Shown piece by piece: positions 1 to 10,532 of a stretch of DNA of 64,000 nt. The stretch's first letter is position 1. Each line of letters starts with the position of its first letter. The notes beneath the pieces were generated by a model. The model searched no databases and was not told the DNA's origin. It saw nothing but the letters and a program-made list of their open reading frames with translations. The position numbers and the translations under genes were made by a program. This DNA is from Oscarella lobularis (lineage: Eukaryota > Porifera > Homoscleromorpha > Homosclerophorida > Oscarellidae), in contig NC_089185.1 in NCBI RefSeq assembly GCF_947507565.1, positions 62,001 to 126,000 on the forward strand. Reading direction: 5' to 3'.

Positions 1-50
1 CCGTTCGACTGTCGCTTCGCTATCGACTTTCCCTCGGAAGTACGGCTTCC

Positions 51-581
51 ATGATAAAATCCGGTTCTTCGTCGCCCGACTGGGCGTCGTCGTCGCGAGA
101 AGGAACGCCGGGTCTTCCAAAGGTAGAGAGCGCGCAAGAGCAAAAAAATCAATTATTCAATCTTTTTTTTTTAATAATTATGAAGAGTCTTTCGGGGGGT
201 GATGGCAGCGAATATGATAACGTCTTTTCGCCTACGGACGACTCTTCAGGGGGGAAAAAGGGCTTGGGAAATCATCTAGATGAAAAGGAAGAGAAATCTC
301 ACCTTCCCACGTCTCCTATAGCCGATCAAGTGAACGCCGTATTAGCGAGTCGATATCCTGGTCAGAAATCGCCGGTGCGGACGAACGCGGCGGCAGCGAC
401 GGAGAAAAGAACGAGTTTGAGGGAGAAAATGAGACGAATAGGTGTCGTGGCTTTGAGTCCAAGTCCAGTGCCGGAATCAAGAGAAGAAGAGGAAGAGGAG
501 GAGAAGAAGAAATTAGAAATGCCCAATGGTGAGCTAAAAGAATCATCGGCGGCGCCAGCCTTGAGGATAGAATCGGATTCG

Positions 582-622
<41 letters not shown>

Positions 623-991
623 AGCCGCTGGAACCAAACGTGCCGCCAATAAAAGATACAAAGAATTTGCCTATAGCAATTCCCACGACGCAGACGACGA
701 TGACGACGACAACACGTCTACTGATGGAAATCGAAGGAAGAAAATGAGTTGCGACGAGAGGTTGATACGCAATGGTTCCACGAGCGCAGCGGAGACTGAG
801 AACGGCGAGCCATGGTCGCCGCCGCCAGTCAGTGGATCCACTGGGGGATCGGAGAGCGGAAGCGGTGGTCCCACGTCGCCGTCAAAACGAACGCAAACGG
901 TCAAAAAAACAATTCTGAAGAAAATACGAATAACGCGAAAGAAGAAGAAGAAAGAGAGAAATTCGGTCGTCATTTCGAATGGAAGCAGCGA

Positions 992-1042
<51 letters not shown>

Positions 1043-2762
1043 TGCTTCCGCCGCCACTGCTTCCGACGGCACAGCATTTGATTTTTCCGCATGGAAAACG
1101 ACGATGAGCGAAAGCGGCGGCAATCCCCCCGCCGCCGTCGCAAAAGAGGAACGAAAAAACGTCTTCAAGAAGGTTCGAGACGGCGTAAAGAAACGACTAA
1201 AAATGTCGTCGTCCACTTCGAGTTTGGGAGGCGAAGAGGATCAAACGGAAACGACAACAACGAAAGGAAAGGGAAACTTTGTCGAGCGTTTCTTTCGAAG
1301 GTTAAGTAAAAGACGATTGTCTTCCGATTCGGCGGATGAGTGCGGCGAGGAGACGAGTGTCAGGCGTTCATCTCGTGACGCTCAGACGATGCAGGAAGAA
1401 GAGAAGACGGCGGCGGCGGCGGCAGAAGAGGAGACGAAATTATTAGAGGTATCATTTGAGATTAAGACGACGACGACGGAAGAGAAGGAAGAGAAGGAAG
1501 CGTCGAACGGCAGCAATATCGACATTAGTGCGGCGGCGACGGAAGAAGACGCTGATTCGATGACGAATAATACGGAAACGATAATTCGTAGTGATAACGA
1601 TGATGATGATGATGATGGTGATGGTGGTAAGGAGGAGAAGAAAGAGGCTAAACCGCATATTTGCGGTTTGAATGATGCAAGCCGCTGTGGTCCGAAAGAA
1701 GAAGAAGAAGAAGAAGAAGATGAAGAATCTCACGTTTTGGTGACTAATGATGATGACGTAAGCAATTGCCAACCGCACGAGGAAGTAACTGGGGGGAAAG
1801 GCGATGATGAAAAGGAAGCGATGGCGGCGGCGGCACCCGCAACGGAGGACGGAACTTCATCATCTCTGGATGTCCTTACTCCTCCTCCTTCTTCTACGGC
1901 GGCGGCGGCGGCGGCGGCACCCGCGAACAAAGTCGTCGCCTCTCCTGTATTCGTCGACGATCTTAAATGGTCGAAACGGAGGGGATCGAATCCGCCGTCT
2001 ATCGCGGACAGAATCAAGTCGCTGGAGCGCAGTTCCATGAAAGAGAAGAAGGAACCAAAGAAGAGAAACTCGCGACGACTGGATCAGTTTCTAACAGGAG
2101 GCTCCATAGCGAATCGTCGAAATCAATATCTATCGCGAAGCGGTAGTAGCAGTTCGGAAGGAGAAGAGGACGAAAGACCTCGTCTTTCGCGTTCGAAATC
2201 GGAGGAGAAGCCGACAACAACAGACGAAGGGCGAAAAATTTTGATTCGAAGTCGAACCGTGGACAAGTCCGCTCTCCCAGAAAGACGTCACGTGTTTCCC
2301 GAGACGGCAACGCTTCCACCGGTAAATCGCGCGAAGAAATCCGACACGAGTAGTCTATCTCAGGCGTCAAGCGGCTACTTTTCCGACCACGATGACGACA
2401 AGGCAACAATGACGTCGCATCTCACCATAGATGTCTCGAAACCCGTCGTCAGCTCCGCTTCTTTTCAAGCGTCTTCGACTACGTCCAATTTCACTTTGCC
2501 GTCAGCGTTTCGGAATTTGAAAGCCGGTGGCTCCGTCACCGGTTTTCCGAAGAAACAACAAGTATCGACGCTTCCGGCTAACTTTCAGAGAGATTCCTCT
2601 TCTTCTTCCTCGTCGCATCATCATCATCCGCCGCCGCCGCCGAAAATCACGCTGACGCCTCTACGAGGAACGATTTCTCAGGATCTTTCAAGTCGCATAA
2701 TGCGCTTGCAAGCCAAAGTGGAGGGAAGCAAGACAGACACGAGATTCACACAGAAGAAATAA
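51..2762 (+). CDS. Unknown low-complexity acidic/serine-rich protein
   Basis: I do not recognise a family. The reading frame is open from the window edge, so the ATG at 51 may be internal and the gene may begin upstream. A phase-0 intron is likely at about 123-185 (63 nt, GT..AG, T-rich 3' end); because it is a multiple of three without a stop, both retained (903 aa) and spliced (882 aa) forms are open. The protein is rich in Ser, Glu, Asp and Lys, with two poly-Ala tracts coded by GCC repeats (near 580-620 and 990-1040), acidic runs, and basic patches such as RRLSKRR. The C-terminal third has motifs that look conserved: SIADRIKSLE, QASSGYFSDHDDD and a His/Pro run. No membrane segment or signal peptide is visible. 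A phosphorylated scaffold is a guess only. The coding frame is credible because it stays open through 2.7 kb. Confidence 0.6.
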
Positions 2763-2876
2763 ATCAATTGGTAATTACTGTATATACACACATTGACTTG
2801 AATGGATGATGGTGGTGAGACTCATGTACACAATATTGTCTTATTTACTACGTATTTAATTTTCTGTATTCGGATT

Positions 2877-3645
2877 TTAGAAACAGCAAGTGCTCCACCA
2901 GCTGCTTTGATCTGTTCCCACTTCACTGTGCAGTCGTATGCTCTGCAAGGATTCATTTTCTATTGAATAGGACGGGTGTGGTAAGCGCGATTGTGTGGCT
3001 AGAATTTGCTCTGCTAAAGCGCTAAACGCTTCAATGACGCCTGTCCCTTCCTTAGCACTCGTCTCCATATAAATCATAGAATGTTCATTGGCAAAATCCT
3101 AAACCAAAAATTGATCAAAACATATATAAAGAATTTATGATTTTCCTGAATTTCTTTTGACGATATAGCTCTCTCCGAATCGCATTTATTTCCAATTAAG
3201 ATTTTAGCAACTTCCTCATTTCTAGAAGTTTAATTAATTATTCTAATTCACTTGGGCTGGCTGCACACCTGCATCTCGCCTCGATCTCGCCTATCCAATA
3301 CGTCTTGGCATTATGAAATGATTTAGATGACGTCAAGTCGAAAACGAGAAAAATTCCGACGGCATCTCTGTAATAAATATTTGCAATGGATCTGTGTCTT
3401 TCCTCGCCCGCTGTGTCCCAGATGTGCAGCTAGAATTTCGGTACTTGACGATTGCTTAGACTTTATCTATGTACCTTTATGATTTTCTCCTTTATTTTTA
3501 GCTCGTGAATGAAGAAATTGACGCCGATTGTGCTCAGGCGATCGTCGTCGAATTTTCCGTCGTGAAATCGGTGCACTAGGCTCGATTTTCCTACGTCCAA
3601 ATCACCAAGAAGCAAGATCTTGAATCCGTAGTCGCAAAACGACAT
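2877..3645 (-). CDS. Rab-like small GTPase with C-terminal CCF
   Basis: Four exons code a complete small GTPase. Exon 1 (start codon at 3643-3645) has the P-loop GDLDVGKSSLV and switch-I Thr in STIGVNFF. Exon 2 has WDTAGEERHRS (switch II) and YYRDAVGIFLVFDLT. Exon 3 has the guanine-binding GNKCD, and exon 4 the ETSAKEG box. The tail ends STCCF, a double cysteine fit for geranylgeranylation, so the protein should act at a membrane in vesicle traffic. It resembles the Rab39/Rab42 group loosely, but I cannot assign a subfamily. Introns are about 45-60 nt. The last one, 3099-3145, joins ...KEIQ to DFANEH perfectly but would start with GA instead of GT (see findings). The gene is head-to-head with the lipidated protein gene at 3777, with 131 bp between start codons. 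Confidence 0.85.
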
Positions 3646-3776
3646 TGCAACAGCTTCACACCCCACCCACTCTGAGCCAATACGGGAAGTCGATACGCAT
3701 CAGGTCACGCGATTTCGCCCAAAGTCCTTCAGTACACGCGAAGAACAGAAGGACTGACAACGCGTTATTCGACAAA
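3646..3776. promoter_or_regulatory. Putative bidirectional promoter (Rab / MGNCC protein)
   Basis: These 131 bp are all that separates the start codon of the minus-strand Rab-like gene from that of the plus-strand MGNCC gene, so both promoters and 5' leaders must lie here or overlap the genes. I see no clear TATA box. The call rests on gene arrangement only. Confidence 0.5.
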
Positions 3777-4785
3777 ATGGGCAACTGCTGCGACTGCTTC
3801 GGCAGCGGATCAGATACGGTACGTAAAGAAAAAAAGAGAGATAGAGAGATGGAGACCCCCTTCCTCTCCCTCCCCTTCCTCCCTTTCCTCCACTCCCCTC
3901 CGTCTATAAAACGTCGTCTCTAAGGCGAACTCGCGTCATTTCAGTCGCGAGAAACGACGACTCCTAGTAGAAACTAAAGGCAGCAGCTAACAACGATTCG
4001 AAGACTATGTTTGTTTGTTCAATTGCGTTCCGTTTCCTTCGTAGGAAAAAGAGCCGTTCGCGCAATACAGCGGCTCGAAACAGGGCCAGCAATTCGTTTC
4101 GTCATTCAGCGAATCCGAATCCGGAAGCCCACAGGAACATCGACGTCGATACCAGCCGATGCGCATGGAACAATTGCGCATTCCCAAAGTTGACGCCATG
4201 TTCGAACGTGCCGCGACGCCGTATAACATCATCGTCGAAAACTACTCAAAAATCGAAGAAAGTCGAAGAAAATTCGTCGAAGCGCTCAAAATCCGGCCGC
4301 CGAACAACAGTAGCGGTGGGGGGCCCCATTCGGGAGCGGCGCCAGAGGCGTGGCCATTCCTATCGTGCTATCGAGAAATTCAAAAGCGCCTCGACGCGCT
4401 CGAACTCTACGTCGTCTACGACAACCAATACACGCTCCTTAGCATCGAAGACATCGAAAAGGCCCCGGATGAAGTCCGTCGCGCCACCAAACACTTTCGA
4501 ATGATGATCGACGCGACGAAGCAGCTACTCGAAACGGCGCCGCGCGTTCGCGACGAATTGCGCGCGTCGAACGAAGAAGCGCGACGCATGCTCGACGAAT
4601 TGGGAACGCTCGCGAAAGAATCCGGTTTGAATATGATGCAGAAATTGGCGGCGCCGAAAACGTTCGCCGCGAATCGAACTCAGTTGAATCAGGGGCCCGA
4701 GACCGTTCAGAAGTTCATCGTTCAAACGGAGGAATTGCTGCGAAATGCGCAGGAGGATGCGAGGAAGTTTGATAAGGAAAAATAG
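3777..4785 (+). CDS. Unknown N-terminally lipidated helical protein (MGNCC start)
   Basis: Two exons (3777-3818 and 4045-4785) give about 260 aa. The first exon codes only MGNCCDCFGSGSDT. Gly2 followed by Cys4, Cys5 and Cys7 is a classic myristoylation plus palmitoylation signal, so the product probably sits on the inner face of a membrane. The rest is soluble and strongly helical, with many Glu, Arg, Lys and Ala, including stretches such as EELLRNAQEDARKFDKEK at the very end. I recognise no catalytic motif. The 226-nt intron is long for this locus. Splicing is phase 0 (GGTACGT donor, CGTAG acceptor) and places EKEPFAQYSG directly after the lipidation exon. Function unknown; the lipid anchor is an inference from the motif. 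Confidence 0.75.
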
Positions 4786-4907
4786 GCAAGTGGGTCACGT
4801 GACGTGCGTGGAGGCTTTTTTTCTCATTCAGGCCTTATGAATTCTTTTTTTGCGTATTGATTGATTGATTGTGTCTGGGGGTAGATTATACTAGAATATG
4901 GGACACT

Positions 4908-6590
4908 TTATGAGCAACTGTCCATTAGATCCAATAGGTCGTCGCCTTTGTCTTTAGCTAAGACGTCGTCATAAGGAGGTAAATAAATATATTCTTATTT
5001 ATGAATTTTTTACTTGTTGGATGTGTAGGATCAGTCAGTGAGAAATCATCCATGATGTCAGCAAGTTGTCTGCTCTTTGTTTGACTCGCGTCGATGCTCA
5101 GCGTTTGCTGGGGATTGTCACTCGCGCTAAAGCAGAGCATCAGATATTCATAAATACATAATTAATTATCTATACACCCACCCACCTGTCCACAACGTCC
5201 TCATCAACATCAAAGAGATTCAACTTGAATACAGGTCCTAAATAAATAATTCCCACTCCATAAGTTGCCACATTGTTGCAGGATTGCCTGTCACGTGTCT
5301 CGATCCCCCCAATAAATGAGTAAGAAGTTTCAGCTCAGCAGCAGCCACACTTTCACTATCCTATATTTAGTTTCCATAGCAACGCAAGTATAGAAACAAA
5401 AATTTATTAATTAATCAAACCGTAAGTCTTGCCGTCGATTGTGACTCTTTCTTCTTATGTTGCTCAACTTTAGCTACTTCTTTCACTGCCTTAACAGCAG
5501 ACCCGGATGTTTTATAACTAGAATCACGTAAGCACTCCTCCCCCCATATGCCAAACTTCTATATCATGATTACATATTAGTTCCCAAAATTGTCTTGCTA
5601 TCTCCCATATATTCAGAGCCTGTACTCAAAGGCGCTTCATACTTGCACACGGCTGGAAGAGGAAACGTTGAGCTGCTCTGTTGGAATCCGCTATCATCAA
5701 AGTATCTATAATACGAAATATTTATCTCATTTAATTAATTTTTTCAACAAAGCAAGATGGACCGAATTGATCCGGGAATTTCAGATCCATGTGGTATAGG
5801 ACCAATGGGATTAAGAACGAACCAGCCGTTCTGCGTTTGACGATTGTCCTTTAGGAAGACGGACACCTGGAGCAGAGACAGTGACAATTGGCATACGAAT
5901 GTATCAATTTACTTTCGTGTGGACGTCTTGAAAGAACTTGAGAATTGTTTGTCGAAGGAATTGCCACTCAGACGACGACAAGTGGAAATAATTCTAATCC
6001 AAAAAAATTATTTTATTTATTTATATATCTCCCCTCCCCTCACTTTCACTAGAAGTTCATTAACGTAGGATAGTTGCTCTTTCAATGAGGGCCCAGTAGC
6101 AAATTGCGCCAAAGCATTAAAATGATTCATTGTAACATAGAACAAATCCTTAGGATGTGGACACATGTAAACTTGATACTTAAAAGCCATCGTCATCAAA
6201 TCATACAACTATGCAACATTAATTAATTTAATTAATTAATCTAATTAATTAATTAATTAATTGCCTTGTCCATGCTTGCTGAATTGAGTCTCATTATGGA
6301 GGCGTGGGCAAGACGATCGAACATCGTTTTCATCGATCGTTTCGGATACATTTCCTGCGGTTTGAATAGCTCGTCGATGAATTTTCGATTCATCATCATT
6401 CCGATTATGTCGTTTTTGACTAAATTTCACAAGGAAATTCGTCGCCGCGAATTACACGCTTTTTTTTCTTCAGAACACCTGTGTTTGCTTTCTCTTTTGG
6501 GATACTCTGCGCTTGGAGCCGCTGGTCCAAGATGTACATCATTTCGCCCCCTAGATTGAGAAAAAGAAGTGGCATCGTTCGGTGCGACAT
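4908..6590 (-). CDS. OSCP1: OSCP1 (organic solute carrier partner 1 / NOR1)
   Basis: The exons read as a close OSCP1 homologue. The start (6588-6590) gives MSHRTMPLLFLNLGGEMMYI, matching the family N-terminus, followed by DQRLQAQSIP. Later exons give LAHASIMRLN (about 6290-6330), YDLMTMAFKYQVYMCPHPKD (about 6150-6208) and, near the end, RQLADIMDDFSL and KGDDLLDLMD before the stop at 4908-4910. OSCP1 is a conserved protein of ciliated organisms, linked to basal-body/ciliary compartments and reported to influence organic-solute transport. No transmembrane segment is expected. Introns are short and AT-rich; the one around 6210-6260 is a run of ATTA repeats. The gene is head-to-head with the F-box/LRR gene (74 bp between start codons). 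Confidence 0.93.
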
Positions 6591-6664
6591 TTTGTCTCGT
6601 TAGCAACGTGCGTTACTAAGTCCGGGAACTTTTCAACGCCACGTTAGCACGGACGGAGAAAAAG
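6591..6664. promoter_or_regulatory. Putative bidirectional promoter (OSCP1 / F-box-LRR)
   Basis: Only 74 bp separate the two divergent start codons. The segment includes GTTAGCAACG and CGTTAC elements that recall half-sites of the RFX X-box used by ciliary genes, which would suit OSCP1; the match is partial and I treat it as weak. Confidence 0.45.
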
Positions 6665-9304
6665 ATGGACTACGTAGACAAGGAAGATAAGGAAGACTAC
6701 GTTGAAGATGAGGGCTGGTGCGAGCACTATTCAATTCTGGACGTGTTTTCGCCCGAAGTTCATTTTCTCGTGCTCTCTCATCTCGACTGGCACGATTTGT
6801 GCACAATGTCGCAAACTTGCCGCTATTTTCGCGAATTGTGCACGAATCGGGTCGTTTGGTCGACAGTACGTCGTCTGGATTTTACAAATCGCGTCGACGC
6901 CACCGTCGAACGAATTCTCGAAACGGCATCGAAATGCCCGCGCGCGCTAGCACTTCGCGTCGACACGTCATTCAGTGACGAACAATTTCTCCAACTTCTT
7001 CGCCGCTGTCCGCACTTGCGCGCCTTCGACTTCAAAAACGCCGAAGCAATGACAAACGCGTCCCTAGTAGCGATCGCGAGCAAATGCCTCGGCGTGAGTA
7101 GCGTAAAATTGCGCAATTCCGCGCAAATTGACGCAGACGGCATACGCGATCTACTCGAACACCAACCCGATCTCGACGAATTGAAATTGAATTCGTGCGC
7201 CAATCTCGCCTACGTCGAGTTAAAACACCCGGATCCTAATCGACTATTGATATTAACACGAGTCACATTGAAACGTATGGTTGTAGACGAAAATCAAATT
7301 CAAATTCTCTGCGCCAATTGTCCACAACTCGAATATCTTAATCTGTCCGAATCGAGTTTGCAACATTTTACAATGGTGGAAGTAGCAGATGGACTCTCTT
7401 GTCTCACTCATCTCAACTTATCTCAATGTTATTCCCTTCACATTGTCGATCTAACTGATTTGACTGAATTGAAAGAAATCAATGTGAGTTATTGTTCCTT
7501 GCTAGCGCGCGTTAGCGTGCTCTCTTGCAACGCTCTGACGTCGTTCCACGTGACTGGTTCTGCATCCTTGAAAACTATAGATATCGAATCAGATGAATTG
7601 ACGTCTCTTGATCTATCGTCATTGCGTCATCTGACGTCATTTCAATTGATCTCCTGTTCTCACTTACAACAACTCAATCTTTCCATGTCTCACAAAATAT
7701 CAATCGATGTCATAGCAACGCATCTTTTCTCCCTAAAAGAACTAGTCGACGTCAATGTTTTCGGATGCAGCCAATTGGATCAGAACGCCTTGGAATCCAT
7801 CATAGCAACGGCGCCGTGGCTGCGCGCGCTACGCCTTGGCAACGTCTCTCTCCACGCGCTCAACTTCTCCGGCGTCATTCAGAGTCTCTTTCTCGACGAC
7901 GTTCGCGAGTTGTCGTGGATTAATTTCAAATCATCATTACCACTTCGACACCTCTCAATAAAAAATTGCATTAGCATTGAAGAGGAGCCCCTTTTGGAGG
8001 GAATTCTCTACGGAAAACGACTCAAAAAAACGCTCAACTTTTCTCCGCCGCCACCAGCGTCACTCCCAATTGACATCAATCAAAATCTCGCCACAATTCA
8101 CCTGACACAAGTACCAAACATAATCGGAAGTGGCCTATCGCAACTCGGCATTCATCTCACATCTCTCCGGGAACTCTTTCTCGACAGATGCTACTTCCTA
8201 AAGACACTCAGCGTGGACAGTTGGCCGCGTCTCGAGACAATCTCCATTCAATCTTGCTCACGTCTCTCCACATTCCTAGCTAACAATTCACCTCACCTCA
8301 CCAATATCAAACTCGACTATTGCGGCTTTTTGAACGACGCCACAATCCAAGGCGGTCAAATCCTCAATGACGTCAGCACCAAAGGAACATCATTTCGCAA
8401 TTTTTCCCTAGCCAGCACGCGCGTTACGGAACTTCACCTAGACGGCGTCATGACAACGACAACGAGTTCCTTTCATCTCGACTGCCCTAATTTGATACAA
8501 ATCGCCTTTTGGAAATGCAACGAGATAACAGACGCTCAAGTGAATTCCACTCTGATGACGTCATGCCCCCGACTACGTTCCCTCACCATCGACGGAGCGA
8601 CGCGTCTCAAAAAAATTTCCTTGACGTTGAGCATTACGTCACTTATTCTCAACGGTCTTCGTCGTCTCGAGGAAATTAATATTGATCCGGGTACTCGATT
8701 AGAAAGCGTTTCTCTGTCCGGATTGCCGCGCTTATCTACGTCGAATCGTGACGCTGTATTGACGTCATCGGCATCGCATCTAAAAAATATCAAAATGACG
8801 GGATTTGCGAAAATGACGTCGATTCGTCTGGATTTTTCCTTCGTCGAATCCATTCAAGTGGATCAATGCATTCGCCTGCGAGAAATGCGCGTTGCCTGTC
8901 CGCAATTGGCCCACGTGACCCTCCAAGGCGTTCCCAATTTGACGTCACTTTATCTCGAAGTGAATCGTTTGGAACAGTTGCAGGTGCAAAGTCGCAGCTG
9001 CACTATTCCCTCTCTACGTCACTTGCACTTGGTCTGCCATAAAGCGCGCTTTCTCGCGCGCATTCTCGCCCAATATTGTCCCCACTTGCAAACGCTCGTT
9101 CTCACGCAGGCCCTCGTCACCTTATCTCGCCTCAAAAGCGTCGCCAATACGCTCAAACGTCTAGAACAGATAGAACTGAATCATTGCCTATTGGAAGTGA
9201 CGTCAACCGACTCAAACGAATTAATAATTCAACGCAAAAACGATAGCCAATCAGCGGTGCGCGTCATTCTCAACGAGACAAAGACAGTCCAACACAGTGA
9301 GTAG
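6665..9304 (+). CDS. Long F-box / leucine-rich-repeat protein
   Basis: This is an unusually long single-exon gene (879 aa) in a locus full of introns. Residues about 20-70 form an F-box: VFSPEVHFLVLSHLDWHDL, then TCRYFRELC and VWSTVRRLDF. The remainder is a continuous array of LRRs of the cysteine-containing F-box type, seen in repeats such as LTHLNLSQCYSLHIVDLTDL and LKEINVSYCSLL. F-box proteins dock substrates on SKP1-CUL1 ubiquitin ligases through the F-box, and the LRR solenoid would bind the target. The overall layout (N-terminal F-box, very long LRR array with 'L..I.I.SC..L' units) recalls plant FBL15/SLOMO-type proteins more than short animal FBXLs, but I cannot test this. The lack of introns could reflect a retrocopy origin or intron loss. 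Confidence 0.85.
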   Translation: MDYVDKEDKEDYVEDEGWCEHYSILDVFSPEVHFLVLSHLDWHDLCTMSQTCRYFRELCTNRVVWSTVRRLDFTNRVDATVERILETASKCPRALALRVDTSFSDEQFLQLLRRCPHLRAFDFKNAEAMTNASLVAIASKCLGVSSVKLRNSAQIDADGIRDLLEHQPDLDELKLNSCANLAYVELKHPDPNRLLILTRVTLKRMVVDENQIQILCANCPQLEYLNLSESSLQHFTMVEVADGLSCLTHLNLSQCYSLHIVDLTDLTELKEINVSYCSLLARVSVLSCNALTSFHVTGSASLKTIDIESDELTSLDLSSLRHLTSFQLISCSHLQQLNLSMSHKISIDVIATHLFSLKELVDVNVFGCSQLDQNALESIIATAPWLRALRLGNVSLHALNFSGVIQSLFLDDVRELSWINFKSSLPLRHLSIKNCISIEEEPLLEGILYGKRLKKTLNFSPPPPASLPIDINQNLATIHLTQVPNIIGSGLSQLGIHLTSLRELFLDRCYFLKTLSVDSWPRLETISIQSCSRLSTFLANNSPHLTNIKLDYCGFLNDATIQGGQILNDVSTKGTSFRNFSLASTRVTELHLDGVMTTTTSSFHLDCPNLIQIAFWKCNEITDAQVNSTLMTSCPRLRSLTIDGATRLKKISLTLSITSLILNGLRRLEEINIDPGTRLESVSLSGLPRLSTSNRDAVLTSSASHLKNIKMTGFAKMTSIRLDFSFVESIQVDQCIRLREMRVACPQLAHVTLQGVPNLTSLYLEVNRLEQLQVQSRSCTIPSLRHLHLVCHKARFLARILAQYCPHLQTLVLTQALVTLSRLKSVANTLKRLEQIELNHCLLEVTSTDSNELIIQRKNDSQSAVRVILNETKTVQHSE

Positions 9305-9490
9305 TAAGTAGTACCAAGATATATATTTAATTAAGAGAAAACCTATTGTTCTTTGGGTATACCTAAACTATGCGCGCGTTAGATAGACAATGAGGCAATC
9401 AATGATCAATGTTTTTTTATTATAAGTAGCCACAGAGAAAGACAAACGTAATCATCAAACAGTTATTCTATCCGGGACTCTTCTTCTTCT

Positions 9491-10004
9491 TCAGCTTTGC
9501 TCCTTTAATAATTGAAATCAAATCGATTAATTTAATTAATCAATTCTATTAACCGTTTGAGCTCCGCCTTCTTCGAGTTCTATAATTTTATCCGTTAATT
9601 TTTTCACTTCTTCTTGCAATTCGACGTTTTTGTCTTTCAGCTCTTTCACTTCCTGTTTCAGAGCTTCGACGTCCGCCGTTTCCGGCGCTCCGCCGTGGAT
9701 GTGACGTTGTAAAAATCTTTATATCAACGAATTAATTGAATTAAATGTTTAGAAATTCGTTTTCGCACTCCAAAGGATTGGCCGGTTTTTCCGGCTCTTC
9801 GTATAGACCCACCAAGACTGGAAAACAACGTTAAAAACGAAATAGAGAGACGATGACGTCACCTTTCGTCAGAGCGTCGAGAACTCCCGCTTTTTCGAGG
9901 TATTTGCGAAATTCTTCACGCTTCGAGTCAGGAACCTAGCGTAGCAAACAATTTGGACGAGGATCGAAGAACGAAACGAGCTTTCTTACGCGCTGAGAAG
10001 TCAT
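9491..10004 (-). CDS. MYCBP: MYCBP (AMY-1, c-Myc-binding protein)
   Basis: Short exons on the minus strand give MTSQR, then SKREEFRKYLEKAGVLDALT, VLVGLYEEPEKPANPLE and a C-terminal coiled coil (ELKDKNVELQEEVKKL), ending EGGAQTEQS. This is the full arrangement of AMY-1, a roughly 100-residue protein that binds Myc and also AKAP/ciliary partners. The start codon is 10002-10004 and the stop 9491-9493. It is head-to-head with EIF1AD, 64 bp between start codons. Confidence 0.92.
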
Positions 10005-10068
10005 GGTGACTTGGAAACAAACTCGCGAAAGCCCGGATTAACAGAGCACGCTAAGCCTTTCGTCCTCG
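10005..10068. promoter_or_regulatory. Putative bidirectional promoter (MYCBP / EIF1AD)
   Basis: Sixty-four base pairs lie between two divergent start codons. This is too short for two separate conventional promoters, so shared or overlapping initiation is inferred. Confidence 0.45.
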
Positions 10069-10530
10069 ATGTCGAAAACGACGAAAAAGAAGCACGTATC
10101 GCGAGAAGTTCTCGAAGACTTCTTCGTTCCCGAAGGAGATGAGCAGATAGCGCGCGTCGTGTGCGGACGAGGGAACAATCTTCACGAAGTGGAGAACGCA
10201 CGTGGCGAAAAATTTCTTTGCAGCATGCCGAGCAAATTTCGTCGTAGCGTCTGGATTAAGCGAGGAGATTTCGTCATCGTCGAACCGATCGAAGAAGGAA
10301 ACAAAGTGAAAGCGGAAATTATTCACATTTTGTATCCAAAGCAGATAAGATATTTGAAAAATGAGAAGGCGTGGCCAGCCGAGTTTCAAAGTCAAGACGA
10401 GATAGAGAAAAAGGAGACACGTGACGACGGTAAATTATTTGTTAATCCTAACAGGCAACATCTGCTTGATGATACTAGTAGCAGTAGTAGTTATAGTAGT
10501 AGTCATAGCGACGATGAAAGCAAAGATTGA
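10069..10530 (+). CDS. EIF1AD: EIF1AD (eIF1A-domain RNA-binding protein)
   Basis: Single exon, 153 aa. The sequence opens MSKTTKKKHVSREVLEDF and continues with an S1/OB-type eIF1A fold: ARVVCGRGNNLHEVE, GEKFLCSMPSKFRRSVWIKR and GDFVIVEPIEEG, then QIRYLKNEKAWP. The acidic Ser/Asp tail (HSDDESKD) is typical of EIF1AD. The human protein is nuclear and implicated in late 40S ribosomal subunit assembly and stress response; the same role is inferred here. Confidence 0.93.
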   Translation: MSKTTKKKHVSREVLEDFFVPEGDEQIARVVCGRGNNLHEVENARGEKFLCSMPSKFRRSVWIKRGDFVIVEPIEEGNKVKAEIIHILYPKQIRYLKNEKAWPAEFQSQDEIEKKETRDDGKLFVNPNRQHLLDDTSSSSSYSSSHSDDESKD

Positions 10531-10532
10531 CT

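Noticed and set aside
671-1216. Antisense frame with poly-Ala opposite the first gene
   Set aside because: GCC/GGC triplet runs stay open on both strands. The long plus-strand frame explains the region and the antisense product has no recognisable motif.
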